From: JASDSY01 sp041441465
GTDB taxonomy: Bacteria; Muiribacteriota; UBA9980
DNA: 64,000 nt
Assembly: GCA_041441465.1 (NCBI GenBank)
Contig: JASDSY010000029.1
Coordinates: 74,726 to 138,725 of the forward strand
Direction of reading: 5' to 3'
Shown here piece after piece: positions 1 to 11,700 of this stretch. Each line of letters begins with the position of its first letter. Position 1 is the stretch's first letter. Both the position numbers and the translations under genes were made by a program. Under the pieces are notes generated by a model. That model was not told where the DNA came from and ran no database searches. It worked only from the letters and a program-made list of their open reading frames with translations.

Positions 1-43
1 AAAGTCGATGATAGTATATCTAAATGGCGAAAAAAAATTAGTA

Positions 44-70
44 TTTCTGATTTTTCAATATATTTAATCC
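44..70. repeat. Short intergenic repeat, copy 1
   Basis: A 27-nt stretch beginning TTTCTGATTTTTCAATATA and ending TTTAATCC. It recurs at 29438-29465 with a single one-base insertion. It lies upstream of the first UbiA-family gene. The function is unknown. Confidence 0.5.
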
Positions 71-122
71 TGTAAAAGTTGAGTATGTTTTTAATACTTA
101 AGTTTTTATAAAAGGAAAAGTC

Positions 123-974
123 ATGTTAAATAAGGTAAAAATAATAATGGAACTTGTTAAATTCGAGCATACTATATTTGCTCTGCCGTTTGCTTTTGCT
201 GGGGCGCTGATTGCCGGCCATGGCAGCATCGCATTTACTAAAATTTTATGGATTTTGCTTGCGATGGTTGGAGCGCGCACCGCTGCCATGGCTTTAAATA
301 GGGTAATAGACGAAAAAATTGACGCCGAAAATCCGCGCACTAAAGAAAGGGCGCTTCCTAAAAAGATAATTTCGAAGCTTGCGGTTTGGCTTTTAATATT
401 CGTTTCGCTCGCAATATTTTTTTTGGCCGCCTATAATATAAATATTTCCTGCTTTTATCTTTCGCCGATAGCGGTTTTACTTCTTACATTTTATTCATAT
501 ACGAAAAGATTTACCAGTTTGTCGCATTTTTATCTCGGCATGACGCTTGCCGCCGCTCCGGTCGGCGGATATATGGCGGTAGTTCCGGAATTTACGCTTT
601 TACAGCTGACCCTTGCCGGCTGCGTGATGTTCTGGGTTGCCGGGTTTGATATTATTTACGCCTGCCAGGACATCGAGTTCGATAAAAACAACAATTTATT
701 TTCGATTCCGGCAGTACGCGGAATGGCTGCGGCTCTTAATATATCAAGAATTTTACATTTCTTTACGATAGCCGGATTTTTATTTGCCGGATTTTTATTC
801 GCGGCCGAATATCCGTACTATATAGCCATAGCGATAAGCGCGTGCTTGTTGATTTATGAGCACTCTTTATTAAAAGGCGGAAGTCTTGATAAAGTAGATA
901 TCGCTTTTTTTAATGTGAATGGTTATGTTTCAATTATTATTTTTGCCGGCATTCTCATTAATTATTTTGTATGA
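123..974 (+). CDS. mqnP: UbiA-family polyprenyltransferase, MqnP-like (copy 1)
   Basis: This integral-membrane enzyme attaches a polyprenyl chain to an aromatic acid, probably in late menaquinone synthesis (futalosine-type, MqnP). The first Asp-rich motif is NRVIDEKID (NxxxDxxxD, about residues 60-68), preceded by the typical GARTAAMAL. The second is YACQDIEFD (about residues 180-188). About eight or nine hydrophobic helices fill the 283 residues, normal for the family. AAGGAAAA sits 5 nt before the ATG. The gene is followed after 32 nt by a same-length paralogue, then by ubiE and ubiX homologues, which supports quinone synthesis. UbiA of ubiquinone synthesis is the alternative, but the QDxxFD region and the context favour MqnP. 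Confidence 0.85.
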   Translation: MLNKVKIIMELVKFEHTIFALPFAFAGALIAGHGSIAFTKILWILLAMVGARTAAMALNRVIDEKIDAENPRTKERALPKKIISKLAVWLLIFVSLAIFFLAAYNINISCFYLSPIAVLLLTFYSYTKRFTSLSHFYLGMTLAAAPVGGYMAVVPEFTLLQLTLAGCVMFWVAGFDIIYACQDIEFDKNNNLFSIPAVRGMAAALNISRILHFFTIAGFLFAGFLFAAEYPYYIAIAISACLLIYEHSLLKGGSLDKVDIAFFNVNGYVSIIIFAGILINYFV

Positions 975-1006
975 ATTGCAAATATTGAATAAGGGATGGT
1001 TCTTAA

Positions 1007-1858
1007 ATGATAGAAAGATTAAAAATGTTGAGCGAACTCGTTAAATTCGAGCACTCGATATTCGCTTTGCCGTTTGCATTTGCCGGAGCTTTAATCGCCG
1101 GTAACGGCAGCGTGAGTTTCATAAAGCTGTTCTGGATTTTTGTAGCCATGAACGGCGCGTATATTGCCGCTATGGCTTTAAATAGAATTATAGACGAAGC
1201 GATTGATGCCCGCAATCCCCGCACAAGCGGCCGGGCGCTTCCGATGGGCGATATATCGCGTATGGGAGTCTGGCTTATCGTTATTATTTCGCTGGCGTCT
1301 TTTTTCTGGTCAGCTTACAGCCTGAACATTTCTTGTTTATATCTCGCGCCGGTCGCGTTAGTTCTTTTGAGCATTTATTCATATACGAAAAGATTTACGA
1401 GTTTATGTCATTTATATCTCGGATTTACACTCTCAGCGGCTCCGGTCGGCGCGTATATGGCAGTTACACCCGAATTTACGCTTATTCAAATGGTCCTTGC
1501 CTGGTGCGTGATGTTCTGGGTCGCCGGGTTTGATATTATTTACGCCTGCCAGGATATCGAGTTTGACAGAAGCAACGGAATACATTCGATTCCGGCGGTT
1601 CGCGGAATGTATGGTGCGCTTATTATTTCAAGGCTTATGCATTTTTTTACAATAGCGGGTTTTATCGTCGCCGGATTTTTAATAGCGGCCAGATATCCTT
1701 ATTATATTGCCATCGCTATAAGTTCAGCACTTCTTGCGTATGAACATTCTCTTTTAAAAGACGGCAGCCTTGACAAGGTGGATATAGCGTTTTTCCAGGT
1801 TAACGGTTATGTGGCTGTTATTTTTATTGCAGGCGTAATGGCTAATTATTACTTATAA
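1007..1858 (+). CDS. UbiA-family polyprenyltransferase (tandem paralogue, copy 2)
   Basis: The protein is 283 residues and aligns with its upstream neighbour end to end without gaps; well over half of the residues look identical, so this is a tandem duplication. Both Asp-rich motifs are kept: NRIIDEAID and YACQDIEFD. The segment just before motif 1 differs: the usual VGARTAAM is NGAYIAAM, so a conserved Arg is lost next to the substrate cavity. The Asn-Pro-Arg-Thr stretch after motif 1 is retained. AGGGATGG precedes the ATG. It may have a changed aromatic or prenyl substrate, or be a redundant copy drifting apart. Intact reading frame and motifs argue against a pseudogene. Confidence 0.8.
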   Translation: MIERLKMLSELVKFEHSIFALPFAFAGALIAGNGSVSFIKLFWIFVAMNGAYIAAMALNRIIDEAIDARNPRTSGRALPMGDISRMGVWLIVIISLASFFWSAYSLNISCLYLAPVALVLLSIYSYTKRFTSLCHLYLGFTLSAAPVGAYMAVTPEFTLIQMVLAWCVMFWVAGFDIIYACQDIEFDRSNGIHSIPAVRGMYGALIISRLMHFFTIAGFIVAGFLIAARYPYYIAIAISSALLAYEHSLLKDGSLDKVDIAFFQVNGYVAVIFIAGVMANYYL

Positions 1859-2086
1859 AAGTTTTTTATTTTTTATCTATTTTTAGAAATTAAGTTTATC
1901 CGCAACTAATTTTTGCTGATAATTATAAAATTGCCGTTCCGGTAAGCGAACTATAACATAACAAGGAAGCCTGAATTTTAATAATTTGAGAGCAATAAAA
2001 ATTTTTTCAATTGTCAGATAATTTCAAGTTTATTTTAAATTTTATAACGGATTATTAGTAAATCGATATGATATATTTGGTAGGTT

Positions 2087-3043
2087 ATGAATTCAACAGA
2101 TAAAAATATTAACATCATTTCTAATGAGTTTTCGATGAAGGTCAAGGCTATGTTCGATCAAATTGCGCCGACTTATGATTTTTTAAATCATTTCTTAAGC
2201 GTCGGTTTTGACATAATATGGCGGAAAAAATTTATTGGATATATATTTAAAATTATGCGGGCCGGCAGAATTTATTGCGGACCGGCGGCGGGAATTTGCA
2301 GGAACGCCGGAACAAATGCTGAAACGAATACGGATGATCTTCAGACGCCCGGTAGCGTTAAAATAGCAGATATTGCGGCCGGCACCGGCGATTTAACGCT
2401 GGAAGCGATAAGATATATATGCAGGCGACTTGAAAATCAAGGCTGGCTTATAAAATTGGCGAATAAACTCATGAATATAGATTCGCCGGGTTATGATAAA
2501 AAACCTGATATTGAATTTTATGCTTCAGATATTTCCTATGAAATGCTGAAAAAGGCTAAAGTTAAAATTAACGAATATGAAAAATTAAACAAAAAATTAA
2601 GCGTCAATGGCCGTACCGGCATTAAAGTAAATTATGTGGTCTGCGATATTGCACGTCCGTGCTTTAAGAAAAACTCATTTGATATCGTTATGAGCGGATT
2701 CGGGTTAAGAAATTTTCCTGATGCGTCGGATTTTGCATTGAAATCAAATATCATGCTGAAAAAAAACGGAATCAATGCAATACTTGAATTTACTAATTTT
2801 TCAGACAATAAATTATTTTTAGCTTTAAAAATTTACTATGAAAATTTCGTAAAATTAGCAGGTAATTTTTTTTCCGGGCACATTTTTGCGTATAACTATC
2901 TTGTAAATTCGATATTCGCTTTCAAATCCGACTGCCAGGTGAAAGATATATTTGAAAAAAGCGGCTATGCATTAGTGTTTTACAGAAAATTATTTCCGCC
3001 GGTCACGTCAATTTATTACTTTAAGAAAATAACAGACAAGTAA
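2087..3043 (+). CDS. ubiE: Demethylmenaquinone methyltransferase (UbiE/MenG family)
   Basis: SAM-dependent C-methyltransferase for the last step of menaquinone synthesis. The N-terminal signature is YDFLNHFLSVGFDIIWRKK, SAM motif I is ADIAAGTGDLTLEA and the family hallmark is VMSGFGLRNFPD. At 318 residues it is longer than the usual 230-250. The extra length comes from two insertions: one of about 35-40 residues between the N-terminal helix and motif I (about residues 58-95), and one after motif I (about 110-140). Both are rich in charged and small residues. It follows the prenyltransferases after 228 nt of noncoding DNA. The ribosome binding site is weak (GGTAGG overlapping the start region). 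Confidence 0.88.
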   Translation: MNSTDKNINIISNEFSMKVKAMFDQIAPTYDFLNHFLSVGFDIIWRKKFIGYIFKIMRAGRIYCGPAAGICRNAGTNAETNTDDLQTPGSVKIADIAAGTGDLTLEAIRYICRRLENQGWLIKLANKLMNIDSPGYDKKPDIEFYASDISYEMLKKAKVKINEYEKLNKKLSVNGRTGIKVNYVVCDIARPCFKKNSFDIVMSGFGLRNFPDASDFALKSNIMLKKNGINAILEFTNFSDNKLFLALKIYYENFVKLAGNFFSGHIFAYNYLVNSIFAFKSDCQVKDIFEKSGYALVFYRKLFPPVTSIYYFKKITDK

Positions 3044-3046
3044 TTA

Positions 3047-3075
3047 TTGACTTTATTGATAAATTAAAATATAAT
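3047..3075 (+). promoter_or_regulatory. Sigma70-type promoter for ubiX
   Basis: TTGACT (3047-3052), exactly 17 nt, then TATAAT (3070-3075). The predicted start is near 3082, leaving about 45 nt of leader with AAAGGGGCG before the ATG at 3127. It is one of the best promoter matches in the window. Confidence 0.7.
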
Positions 3076-3126
3076 ACATCCCATATATAAAATTATCCTG
3101 ATATATTTATTATTATAAAGGGGCGT

Positions 3127-3720
3127 ATGATGAGAATAGTTGTCGCGCATACAGGGGCTTCAGGTTCAATATACTGCTTGAAATTCTTGAAATGGCTTTC
3201 GCTGAAACGTGATGTGAAAGTGTCTTTTATCGCTTCGGCAGAAGGTTATAAAGTGCTTCAGCACGAGGCGCAATATACGAAAAATGATATTAAAAAATTA
3301 GTGCCGACAATTATTTCTAATAATGATTTATTCGCCGATATATCGTCCGGAACTGCCGGCGTGAACGCGATGGTAATAGTTCCGGCAAGCATGAATACCA
3401 TAGCCAAGATCGTTCACGGCGTTTCCGATACTTTAATCACGAGATGCGCTTCTAATATGCTTAAATTAAGGCGCAAGCTTATTGTTGTCGCGCGTGAAAT
3501 GCCGCTTTCGACAATTCATCTTGAAAATTTAACGGCGCTTTCAAAAGCCGGAGCCGATATAATGCTAGCTGCGCCGCCTTTTTATAATCTTCCTAAAAAC
3601 ATAGACGAATTGACTCTTCCCGTTTTATATTACATAAACGAACTTCTCGGCCTTGAAAATAATATAAACTTCAAATGGCGCGGTGAAAGCATTGCGTCTG
3701 CTAAAGATGACGAAGATTAA
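3127..3720 (+). CDS. ubiX: UbiX-type flavin prenyltransferase
   Basis: Makes prenylated FMN, the cofactor of UbiD-type decarboxylases. It probably serves the decarboxylation step of menaquinone synthesis, since it follows prenyltransferase and methyltransferase genes. The N-terminal flavin-binding loop is HTGASGSIY (residues 8-16). The central MVIVPASMNTIAKI and VAREMPLSTIHLENL segments are the classic UbiX blocks, followed by LAAPPFY. Length 197 is normal. No UbiD partner lies in the window. It has its own promoter at 3047-3075. Some UbiX relatives act on other pathways, but nothing here suggests so. Confidence 0.92.
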   Translation: MMRIVVAHTGASGSIYCLKFLKWLSLKRDVKVSFIASAEGYKVLQHEAQYTKNDIKKLVPTIISNNDLFADISSGTAGVNAMVIVPASMNTIAKIVHGVSDTLITRCASNMLKLRRKLIVVAREMPLSTIHLENLTALSKAGADIMLAAPPFYNLPKNIDELTLPVLYYINELLGLENNINFKWRGESIASAKDDED

Positions 3721-3821
3721 AAAAATTATGCTGATGCATCGGTAAAAATTCATTTTATGCGGATCGGCTTATAAATTTTGCCAGATAGTTATTTGGAAAA
3801 ATAAAAAAAAGATAAGTGAAT

Positions 3822-4880
3822 ATGACTTTAAGCAGTAAAACGTCAAATGTCTTAGAATTAAATAGCGGCTGGATTCGGCACCTTCTTGAAAGTAACGAAA
3901 AATCGTATCTTTCGAAGTTCGCTCAGTTATCGACGCATACGCGCGGACGTGAAAAAACAGAAGACGAATGTCTTTATAGAACCTGTTACCAGCGCGACCG
4001 CGATAAAATACTGCACGCAAAATCGTTTCGAAGATTAAAGGACAAAACGCAGGTTTATATCAGAAAAAGCACTGACCATGTCCGTGTCCGCCTTACTCAT
4101 ACTCTTGAAGTAATGCAGGTGGCGCGTACTATCGCCAGGGCTTTGCGCTTGAACGAGGATCTTGTGGAAGCGATTTCGCTCGGCCATGATCTTGGCCATA
4201 CCCCGTTCGGCCATACCGGCGAGGCGGTTTTAAATTCGCTTCTTCCGGGCGGGTTCCGGCATAGCATCCAGTCGCTGCGCGTGGTTGATAAGCTTGAAAA
4301 AAACGGCCACGGGCTTAATTTATGTTTTGAGGTGCGCGAAGGTATTTTAAAGCATTCGAAAACAAGAACGGGAATATTCAGCTCATTTGGCAATGATTTT
4401 CCGTCTACGCTCGAAGCGATGGTAGTGAAGATTTCAGACAGCATCGCTTACATTAATCATGATCTTGACGATGCTATTTATTCGGGGCTTGTAAAGGAAG
4501 AACAGATCCCTGAAGAGGTATTTGAAACAATCGGAAGAACTAACGGCCACCGGATAAGTTCTATGGTGACCGATGTAATCGAGCAAAGCATGGATTTACC
4601 CGAAATAAAAATGTCCGATGAAATTTTAAATGTGACAAATTCATTAAGAGATTTTTTATTTGAAAATGTTTATATGAAAGAAGATAATTTTGAAGAGGCG
4701 CGCGAAGCACGTAATATTATTAGTTTCCTGTTTGATTATTATGTAAAGCATAAAGATGCGCTGGTTAAGGATATAGGCAGGTCTGTCGATGACATTCCGA
4801 TCGAGGTGGCTGCAGCTGATTTAATCTCGTCGATGACCGATAATTACGCTTCAAAAAAATATGAATCCATAAGAAGTTAA
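3822..4880 (+). CDS. dgt: dGTPase-like HD-domain dNTP triphosphohydrolase
   Basis: Hydrolyses dGTP (or dNTPs) to the nucleoside and tripolyphosphate; cytosolic, metal dependent. The HD metal site is RLTHTLEVMQVAR then GHDLGHTPFGHTGE, with the later Asp in VVKISDSIAYINHDLDD. The N-terminal RTCYQRDRDKILHAKSFRR is the family's nucleotide-binding start. Length is about 352 residues, as expected. I chose the ATG at 3822; an in-frame GTG lies two codons upstream at 3816, and neither has a clear Shine-Dalgarno. The stop is 14 nt before the pseudopilin ATG, so the two are probably co-transcribed. Confidence 0.92.
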   Translation: MTLSSKTSNVLELNSGWIRHLLESNEKSYLSKFAQLSTHTRGREKTEDECLYRTCYQRDRDKILHAKSFRRLKDKTQVYIRKSTDHVRVRLTHTLEVMQVARTIARALRLNEDLVEAISLGHDLGHTPFGHTGEAVLNSLLPGGFRHSIQSLRVVDKLEKNGHGLNLCFEVREGILKHSKTRTGIFSSFGNDFPSTLEAMVVKISDSIAYINHDLDDAIYSGLVKEEQIPEEVFETIGRTNGHRISSMVTDVIEQSMDLPEIKMSDEILNVTNSLRDFLFENVYMKEDNFEEAREARNIISFLFDYYVKHKDALVKDIGRSVDDIPIEVAAADLISSMTDNYASKKYESIRS

Positions 4881-4894
4881 TATCTGGAGGAACC

Positions 4895-5383
4895 ATGAAA
4901 GTTTATTATCTGAAAAGTTCTAAAAAAACTAACAAACATGCTGACAGATACGCAAACGGACTTGCGTTTGTCGAGCTGGTGGTCACCATAACCATAATTG
5001 GAATTTTAGTTGCGGTGGCTGTTTTGAATTACGATAAAATAAAACAAGATATAAAAAAGAAAGCCTGCATCGCGAATATGTCGTCAATACACAGCGCTAC
5101 AAGGCTTTTTTATATGGAAAACCCGATGTCGACAAATGAAAATGTTACGGTTTCTAAATTGCTTGAGCAAAATTACCTTAAAACCGACCCGCAATGCCCG
5201 AATGCACAGGGATTGACTAAATCTGACGCTTTTTATGCGATCGAAGACAGCGTAGGAAAAAAAATTGATGTAAAATGCGTGAATATGAAGCACAGCGAAT
5301 TAGCGCACGGCTCATTTTTAAAAATAACTACGCCTGTCAAACCCGGCGCTAACGAAACTAATTCCGGGTCAAATTCCAATTAA
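4895..5383 (+). CDS. Type IV pilin/pseudopilin (GspG/PilA-like)
   Basis: Prepilin-type protein of 162 residues. A basic 22-residue leader ends in Gly, then LAFVELVVTITIIGILVAV follows: Gly at -1 and Glu at +5 fit prepilin peptidase cleavage and N-methylation, and the hydrophobic stretch is the N-terminal alpha helix. Helix residues KIKQDIKKKACIANM continue into the globular part, which has a late Cys pair (PQCP, VKCVN). GGAGG lies 6 nt before the ATG. Its likely partners are the pil genes at 18-24 kb, 34 kb and 49 kb. Whether it is a major pilin or a minor pseudopilin cannot be told from sequence alone. Confidence 0.85.
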   Translation: MKVYYLKSSKKTNKHADRYANGLAFVELVVTITIIGILVAVAVLNYDKIKQDIKKKACIANMSSIHSATRLFYMENPMSTNENVTVSKLLEQNYLKTDPQCPNAQGLTKSDAFYAIEDSVGKKIDVKCVNMKHSELAHGSFLKITTPVKPGANETNSGSNSN

Positions 5384-5743
5384 AATTTATTTGCCGTGGT
5401 TTTATTGTGGCAGGTATATTAAACCCTTTTTTTGATTATTTAAATACGGGTTTTATACTTGAATTACATAAAGTGTTATTATGTTCGAGTTGAATTTTGT
5501 CTAATAATCAAAAAATAGATTCCGTTAAAAATTTAGAAAATTATATTAATTAAGCCGTTCAGGTTATATATCAGATTATATAAAGGATTTACTATCTTAA
5601 TTGGCCGGCAGGCTATTTAAAAAACTGTCGTATGCGATGCAGTTAAAGATAATATGAAATAGAATTATTAAACAAATAATTACTCACTTTAGTAAGCGAG
5701 TATAAAAGGCTCTTTAAAATAATGAAAGAATGGTGGAGATTTT
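5384..5743 (+). promoter_or_regulatory. Leader region of the NRPS gene
   Basis: 360 nt without an open frame of note. A near-perfect inverted repeat lies at 5682-5701 (ACTCACTT, 4-nt loop, AAGCGAGT, one mismatch), 42 nt before the NRPS ATG, and could be an operator or leader hairpin. GGTGGAG at about 5731 is the ribosome binding site. I could not place a convincing -35/-10 pair. Confidence 0.35.
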
Positions 5744-8700
5744 ATGAATAATCAGAAAAATCAAGTTTATTACGAAATTTCACATGCTGAAAAAAGAATG
5801 TTCTATCTTCAAAAATTTTATAAAGATACGACGATGTGTAATATTCCGCATACCGTATTATTTGACAAACCTGTTGATTTTCCCTTGCTGAACAGAGCAA
5901 TAAATATTTTTATAAAAAATAACCAGAACTTAAGAATACGCTTTTGCGAAATAAATGACGAGCCTAAACAGTATTTTTCTGATTTTTCTGAGACTAATTT
6001 TGAGATAATTAATTTTTCCGCTGCCGAGGCCATGGAAAAATGGGCCGCCGCGAAATCACTTGAAACATTTGGCGATTTATACGAAAAAGATTTGTATAAA
6101 ATCGTTTTAATAAACTTAGGTGATAAACGCGGCGGTTTTTTTGTTAATTTCCACCATATAATTTTCGACGGTATGTCTTTCGCCTTCTTTACCGATAAAA
6201 TTTATGAATATTACGGCAAATTGTTAAACAATGAAAATATACCTGAAGAAAAATTCACTTTATATTCAGAGTATTTAAAAGATGAAAATGCTTATCTTAA
6301 TTCGAAATCGGCTCAGGACGATTTGAAATATTGGAAAAATATTTTCAGCACTGATGTCGAACAGCTGGAACTGAAGCCCGGCGCTGATAATACGTCAATC
6401 GACATTAAAAGGAATTATCATCGCGTATCAAATGAATTGAATGATAAAATTTATAAGTATTGCTCGAAAAATAACATTTCCGTTTATAAACTTTTTATGG
6501 CATGCCTTTATACCTACTACAATAGACTTACTCAAAAAGAAGACCTTGTTATTTCAACTACTCACCATAACCGCTCTGAAGGTTTCAAAAAAACAACCGG
6601 AATGTTTATAAGCACATTGCCGCTTCGTTTGAAATTTTCGCCTGATATTACATTCAAAGAATTATTAACCCTTTATTTAAATGAATTTGACGAAATGATG
6701 AAGCATCAAAAATATCCTACTGATATGCTGATTTCTGAACTTAGAAATGAAAAGCGCGATATTGAAAATGTTTTCAATATAATGGCCGCAGCATATATCA
6801 AAAGCGATAATTCTAAAATTAACGTTAAGTCTTATGCTAATTCAAACTCCGTAAGCGCCGTGACCTATTTTATATCCTACAATAATAAAGAAAAACTGCC
6901 TGTTGAATTAATGATCGATTACAAAACTTCAATTTACAATGAAAATGAAGCAAGCCTCATGGCCGGCCATATTTTTAATATATTAAACGCGGTTACCGGC
7001 GATGATAATATAAAAATAAATAAAATAGACTTTTTAACCGATTCTGAAAAACGCCGTCTTATAAATGAATTCAATGATACGGCGGCATATTATCCCGCGG
7101 ACAAAACCTTTATCGATATATTCGACGAACAGGTAATCAAAACGCCGAATAAAAAAGCCGTTGTTTACCTCGATAAATCATATACTTACCTCGAACTATA
7201 TAACCGCGCTGAAAAACTTGCGCATAAGCTTCGGGGATTGGGCATAAAACGCGATGATATAGTTTCTATATTCGTCGACCGTTCGCTCGAGATGTTCGTC
7301 GCGGCCGTCGGCGTTTTAAAAGCGGGCGGAGCTTTTATGCCGATAGATACGAAATACCCTGCAGATAGAATAGAATTTATGCTCGCTGACAGCCAATCGC
7401 GAGTATTTTTGACGCAGAAACACCTTATCGAAAAAGCCAAGTTCGACGGCACGATAATTGACCTAGACGACCAGTCGCTTTATTCGGCAGACTGCCCTAA
7501 AGTCAATAATGTCAATAAGCCCCAGGATCTTGCATATATAATTTATACATCGGGTTCGACCGGCAAGCCTAAGGGAACGATGATCGAACACGGTTCCCTG
7601 TTGAATTTTTCGTTCTGGTCCAAAAATTTTCATAATCTTACCGAAAATGACAATACTGCAAAACATGCGTCATTCGGATTCGACGCTTCGATAGTCGAAG
7701 TTTTTCCGCCGCTTATCGCCGGCTGTGAAATTCATATCATCAGCGAAGATATTAAATTATCGCTTGTCGAATTGAATGAGTATTTCGAAAAAAATAAAAT
7801 CAGATACGCGTTTTTAACCACGCAGCTTGCCGAGCAATTTATGGAAAACATAGACAACAAATCATTAAGATGGCTTGATACAGGCGGTGAAAAGTTAAGG
7901 ACATTTAAGAAACGCGATTACCAGCTCGTGAATGTTTACGGCCCGACCGAGTGTACCGTATATACGACGGCATTTCAGGTAAACAAAAATTATGAGAATA
8001 TTCCTATAGGAAAACCTTTGAGCAACGCTAAAATATTCATAACCGACCGGTTCGGCAATTTGATGCCCGAAGGTTATTGCGGCGAATTATGTGTCGCCGG
8101 CGTCTGCCTGTCGCGCGGCTATTTAAACAGGCCTGAAACTACCGCCGAGAAATTTATTGAATGCCCGTTCAGTCCAAAAGAACGCATGTATAAAACCGGA
8201 GATTTGGTAAGATGGCTTCCGAACGGCGATATCGAATATATCGGCCGCATAGATAATCAGGTGAAATTACGCGGATTCAGGATAGAACTCGGCGAAATAG
8301 AACAGGAAATAATGAAGATTGACGGCATTAAAACATCGGCGGTTACCGTTATATCCGAGGGCGACAACAAGCTCTTATGCGCGTATATAGTTTCGGAAAG
8401 TAAAATAAGCGACGACGTCATAAAAAATACTCTGACTGCGACGCTTCCTGAATTCATGATCCCGAGCTATATAGTAAGGCTTGAAACTATGCCGGTTAAC
8501 GCGAGCGGCAAAATCGACAGGAAAGCGCTTCCTGCGCCTAATATTAAAATCGAAACGCAGAGCGCCTATGTCGCTGCGGAAGGCGAAATTGAGACAAGGC
8601 TTTTAAAAATGTGGAAGGAAACCCTCGGCATTGAAAATTTCGGTGTTTGCGACAATTTCTTTAAAATCGGCGGACACTCGCTTAAAGCAGTCATGCTGCA

Positions 8701-11700
8701 GGCTAAAATCGAGCGTGACTTTGGGGTAAGGGTGCCGGTAAGGAAAATATTCGAAGCGGCCACGATAAGACTGCAGGCTGAATTGATAAAAGCTGAAAAA
8801 TCCGGGACATCGAATATTGATCTTGAAAGACTTGCCGCCGAACAGTCATCAGGCAAAAAAGTTATTGAACGCGGCATGGCTTCTGTTTATATAGAGCCGG
8901 CCACGAACACTGAAAAAGCGCTTATTAAAATATGGGAAGAACTCTTAAATGTAGACGGCGTCGGAACAGGCGATAACTTCTTTTCGATAGGCGGGCATTC
9001 AATAAAAGCCGTTACAATGCAATATAAAATCGAGAAGGAGTTTAAAGCCAGAATCCCTGTTAAAGATATTTTCAAAGCGCCTACAATAAGAGAGCTCGCG
9101 GTGTTAATAGACGGCGCCGAAAAAGTTAGCGCGATTGAAACAAGCGTATCTTTGGGCGATAAAAATTATTATCCGTCTTCCTCTGTACAGAAGCGACTGT
9201 TTATGATTGAACAGAAAGACGGTTCATCGACGACATATAATATTCCTATGGCAATGAGAATAAAGGGCAGGCTTGACGACTCCAGGTTGAGCGACTCCAT
9301 CGAAAAGATGATAGAGCGTCATGAAGCGCTGCGTACGTCATTCGCGATGATCGACGGCGAGCCCATGATAAAAATAAATAAGGACGTCAAACTGAAGAAA
9401 ATATATCAAAAGGCTGAAGAAAGCGAACTGGGCGATATAATGAAGGATTTCCTCAAGCCGTTCGACCTGACTAAAGCGCCTTTATTTAGAATCAAACTCG
9501 TTAAAATTTCCGATGAAAATCACGTGCTTTTGATAGACGTTCACCATATAATATTCGACGGAATGTCTCTTGAGATATTCATGAAGGAACTTTTTGAAAT
9601 ATATTCGGGCCAGACGCTTCCGGCGCTCGAGTATCAATATAAAGATTTTGTGGCGTGGCAGCAGAAATATCTTAAATCAAACAAGATGATCGAGCAGGAA
9701 AAAGCATGGCTCGAGATGTTAAGCGGCGAGCTTCCTGTTTTGAATATGCCGACTGATCATGCGAGAACGGCCGAACCAGGCCTTGCCGGCGCGCAGTATG
9801 ATTTCTTTATCGAGCACGAACTTTCGTCGAAACTTAAAAATTACGCTAATAAGACGCAATCTACTCTTTATATGGTGTTTTTGAGCGCGTTGAATATAAT
9901 GCTTTCGAAATATTGTTCGCAGGAAGATATAATAGTCGGCAGCCCTCTTCTAGGCCGGCCTACCATAGAGTCGCAGCAGATGCTCGGCATGTTTGTAAAC
10001 ACAATGCCGGTGCGTAATTATCCTAAACCGGACAAGAAAGCGAACGAGTTCATCGACGAAGTAAAACGCAACTTTTTTAACGTTATCGATAATCAGGATT
10101 ATCAGCTTGACACGCTTATAGAAAAACTGAATATTAAGCGTGAATCGTCGCGTAATCCGTTATTTGACGTTATATTCGTATTCCAGACTTCGCAGGGCAT
10201 CAAAGATACGCGTTACGGCGATATTATGGTAAGCCCCGGCACTATCGAAACGGGAACGGCCAAATTCGACCTTTCGCTGCAGGCTTATGAAGCCGGCGAT
10301 TATATTAAGTGCATGCTCGAATACCGCTGCAGCCTTTTCGAGCCGGACACAATCAAGCGTATGTCGATGCACCTTTCAAATATTCTCGAGCAGATAGCGG
10401 ATAATCCCGAAATTGCATTGAAAGATATAGAATTGATAACCGATTCCGAAAAGAAGACGGTTTTATATGAATTTAACATGAACGATATGGATTATCCGAA
10501 AGATAAGACTGTCCATGAGCTTTTCGAAGTTAATGCCGAATTATATCCGGACAGGGGCGCGGTCGTTTATAAGGATAAGAAATATACATATCGTGAATTG
10601 AATGAACGCGCCAACATGCTGGCCCGCTGCCTTATTAAAAACGGCGTGAAGCCGCGCGGGTTCGTTGCGCTTATAAGCGAAAAATCAGCCGAAGTAGCCC
10701 TTTGCGCTCTCGCGATTCAAAAAGCCGGTGCGTGCTATGTGCCTATCGATCCGTCATATCCGCAGGATAGGATCGAATATATGCTCGGCGATACCGCTTC
10801 TAATGTAGTGCTGTGCCAGAAGGAATTAATTGATAAAGTGCCTTTTAACGGCGTTAAAATCAATATTGACGATGAGTCCATTTATTCAGGCGCTTCTGAT
10901 GAACGGAAAAATCTTGACATTAAAGTCAACCCGGAGGATTTATCATATCTTATATATACTTCGGGCTCTACCGGAAAGCCTAAAGGCGTTATGATAGAGC
11001 ATCGTTCGATTATAAACCTTTGCTGGTGGGAAATAAATAAATATAAGCTTACACATGAGGATAAAATAACACAATATGTTTCAATATGCTTCGATCCGTC
11101 GGTAGGCTGCGAGATGTTTTTGAGCCTGCTTGCCGGCGCCGAGCTGCATGTTGTCGCCCCTGAATTGAGAATGGACCCTGTTAAACTCAATGAATATATG
11201 GAAAAAAATAAGGTGACATTCTCTATTTTACCTACGCAATTTTATGAACAATTCAGCGAATTGACTGATAATAAATCGCTTCGTTATTTGATGGTTGGCG
11301 GCGAAAAGCTTAAAGCGTATAAAAAAGCTAATTATAAACTTATCAACGCTTACGGTCCGACTGAATATACCGTCGTTACAACGGCTTTCAATGTCGAAAA
11401 GGACTATGAAAATATTCCGATAGGTTCCGGCGTCGCAAATTCAAGGCTTTATGTTCTTGATAAATATAATAAACTTATGCCGGTCGGTGTTTACGGCGAA
11501 TTGTGCATAAGCGGCGACGGCCTTGCGCGCGGCTACCTTAACAGGCCTGAACTTAATTCCGAAAAATTTCCGGCTGACCCGTTTTTAGAAGGCAAGAAAA
11601 TGTATAGAACCGGCGATCTTGTAAGATGGCTTCCTGACGGGAATATTGAATTTAACGGGCGAATAGATTTCCAGGTTAAAATAAGGGGATTCAGGATAGA

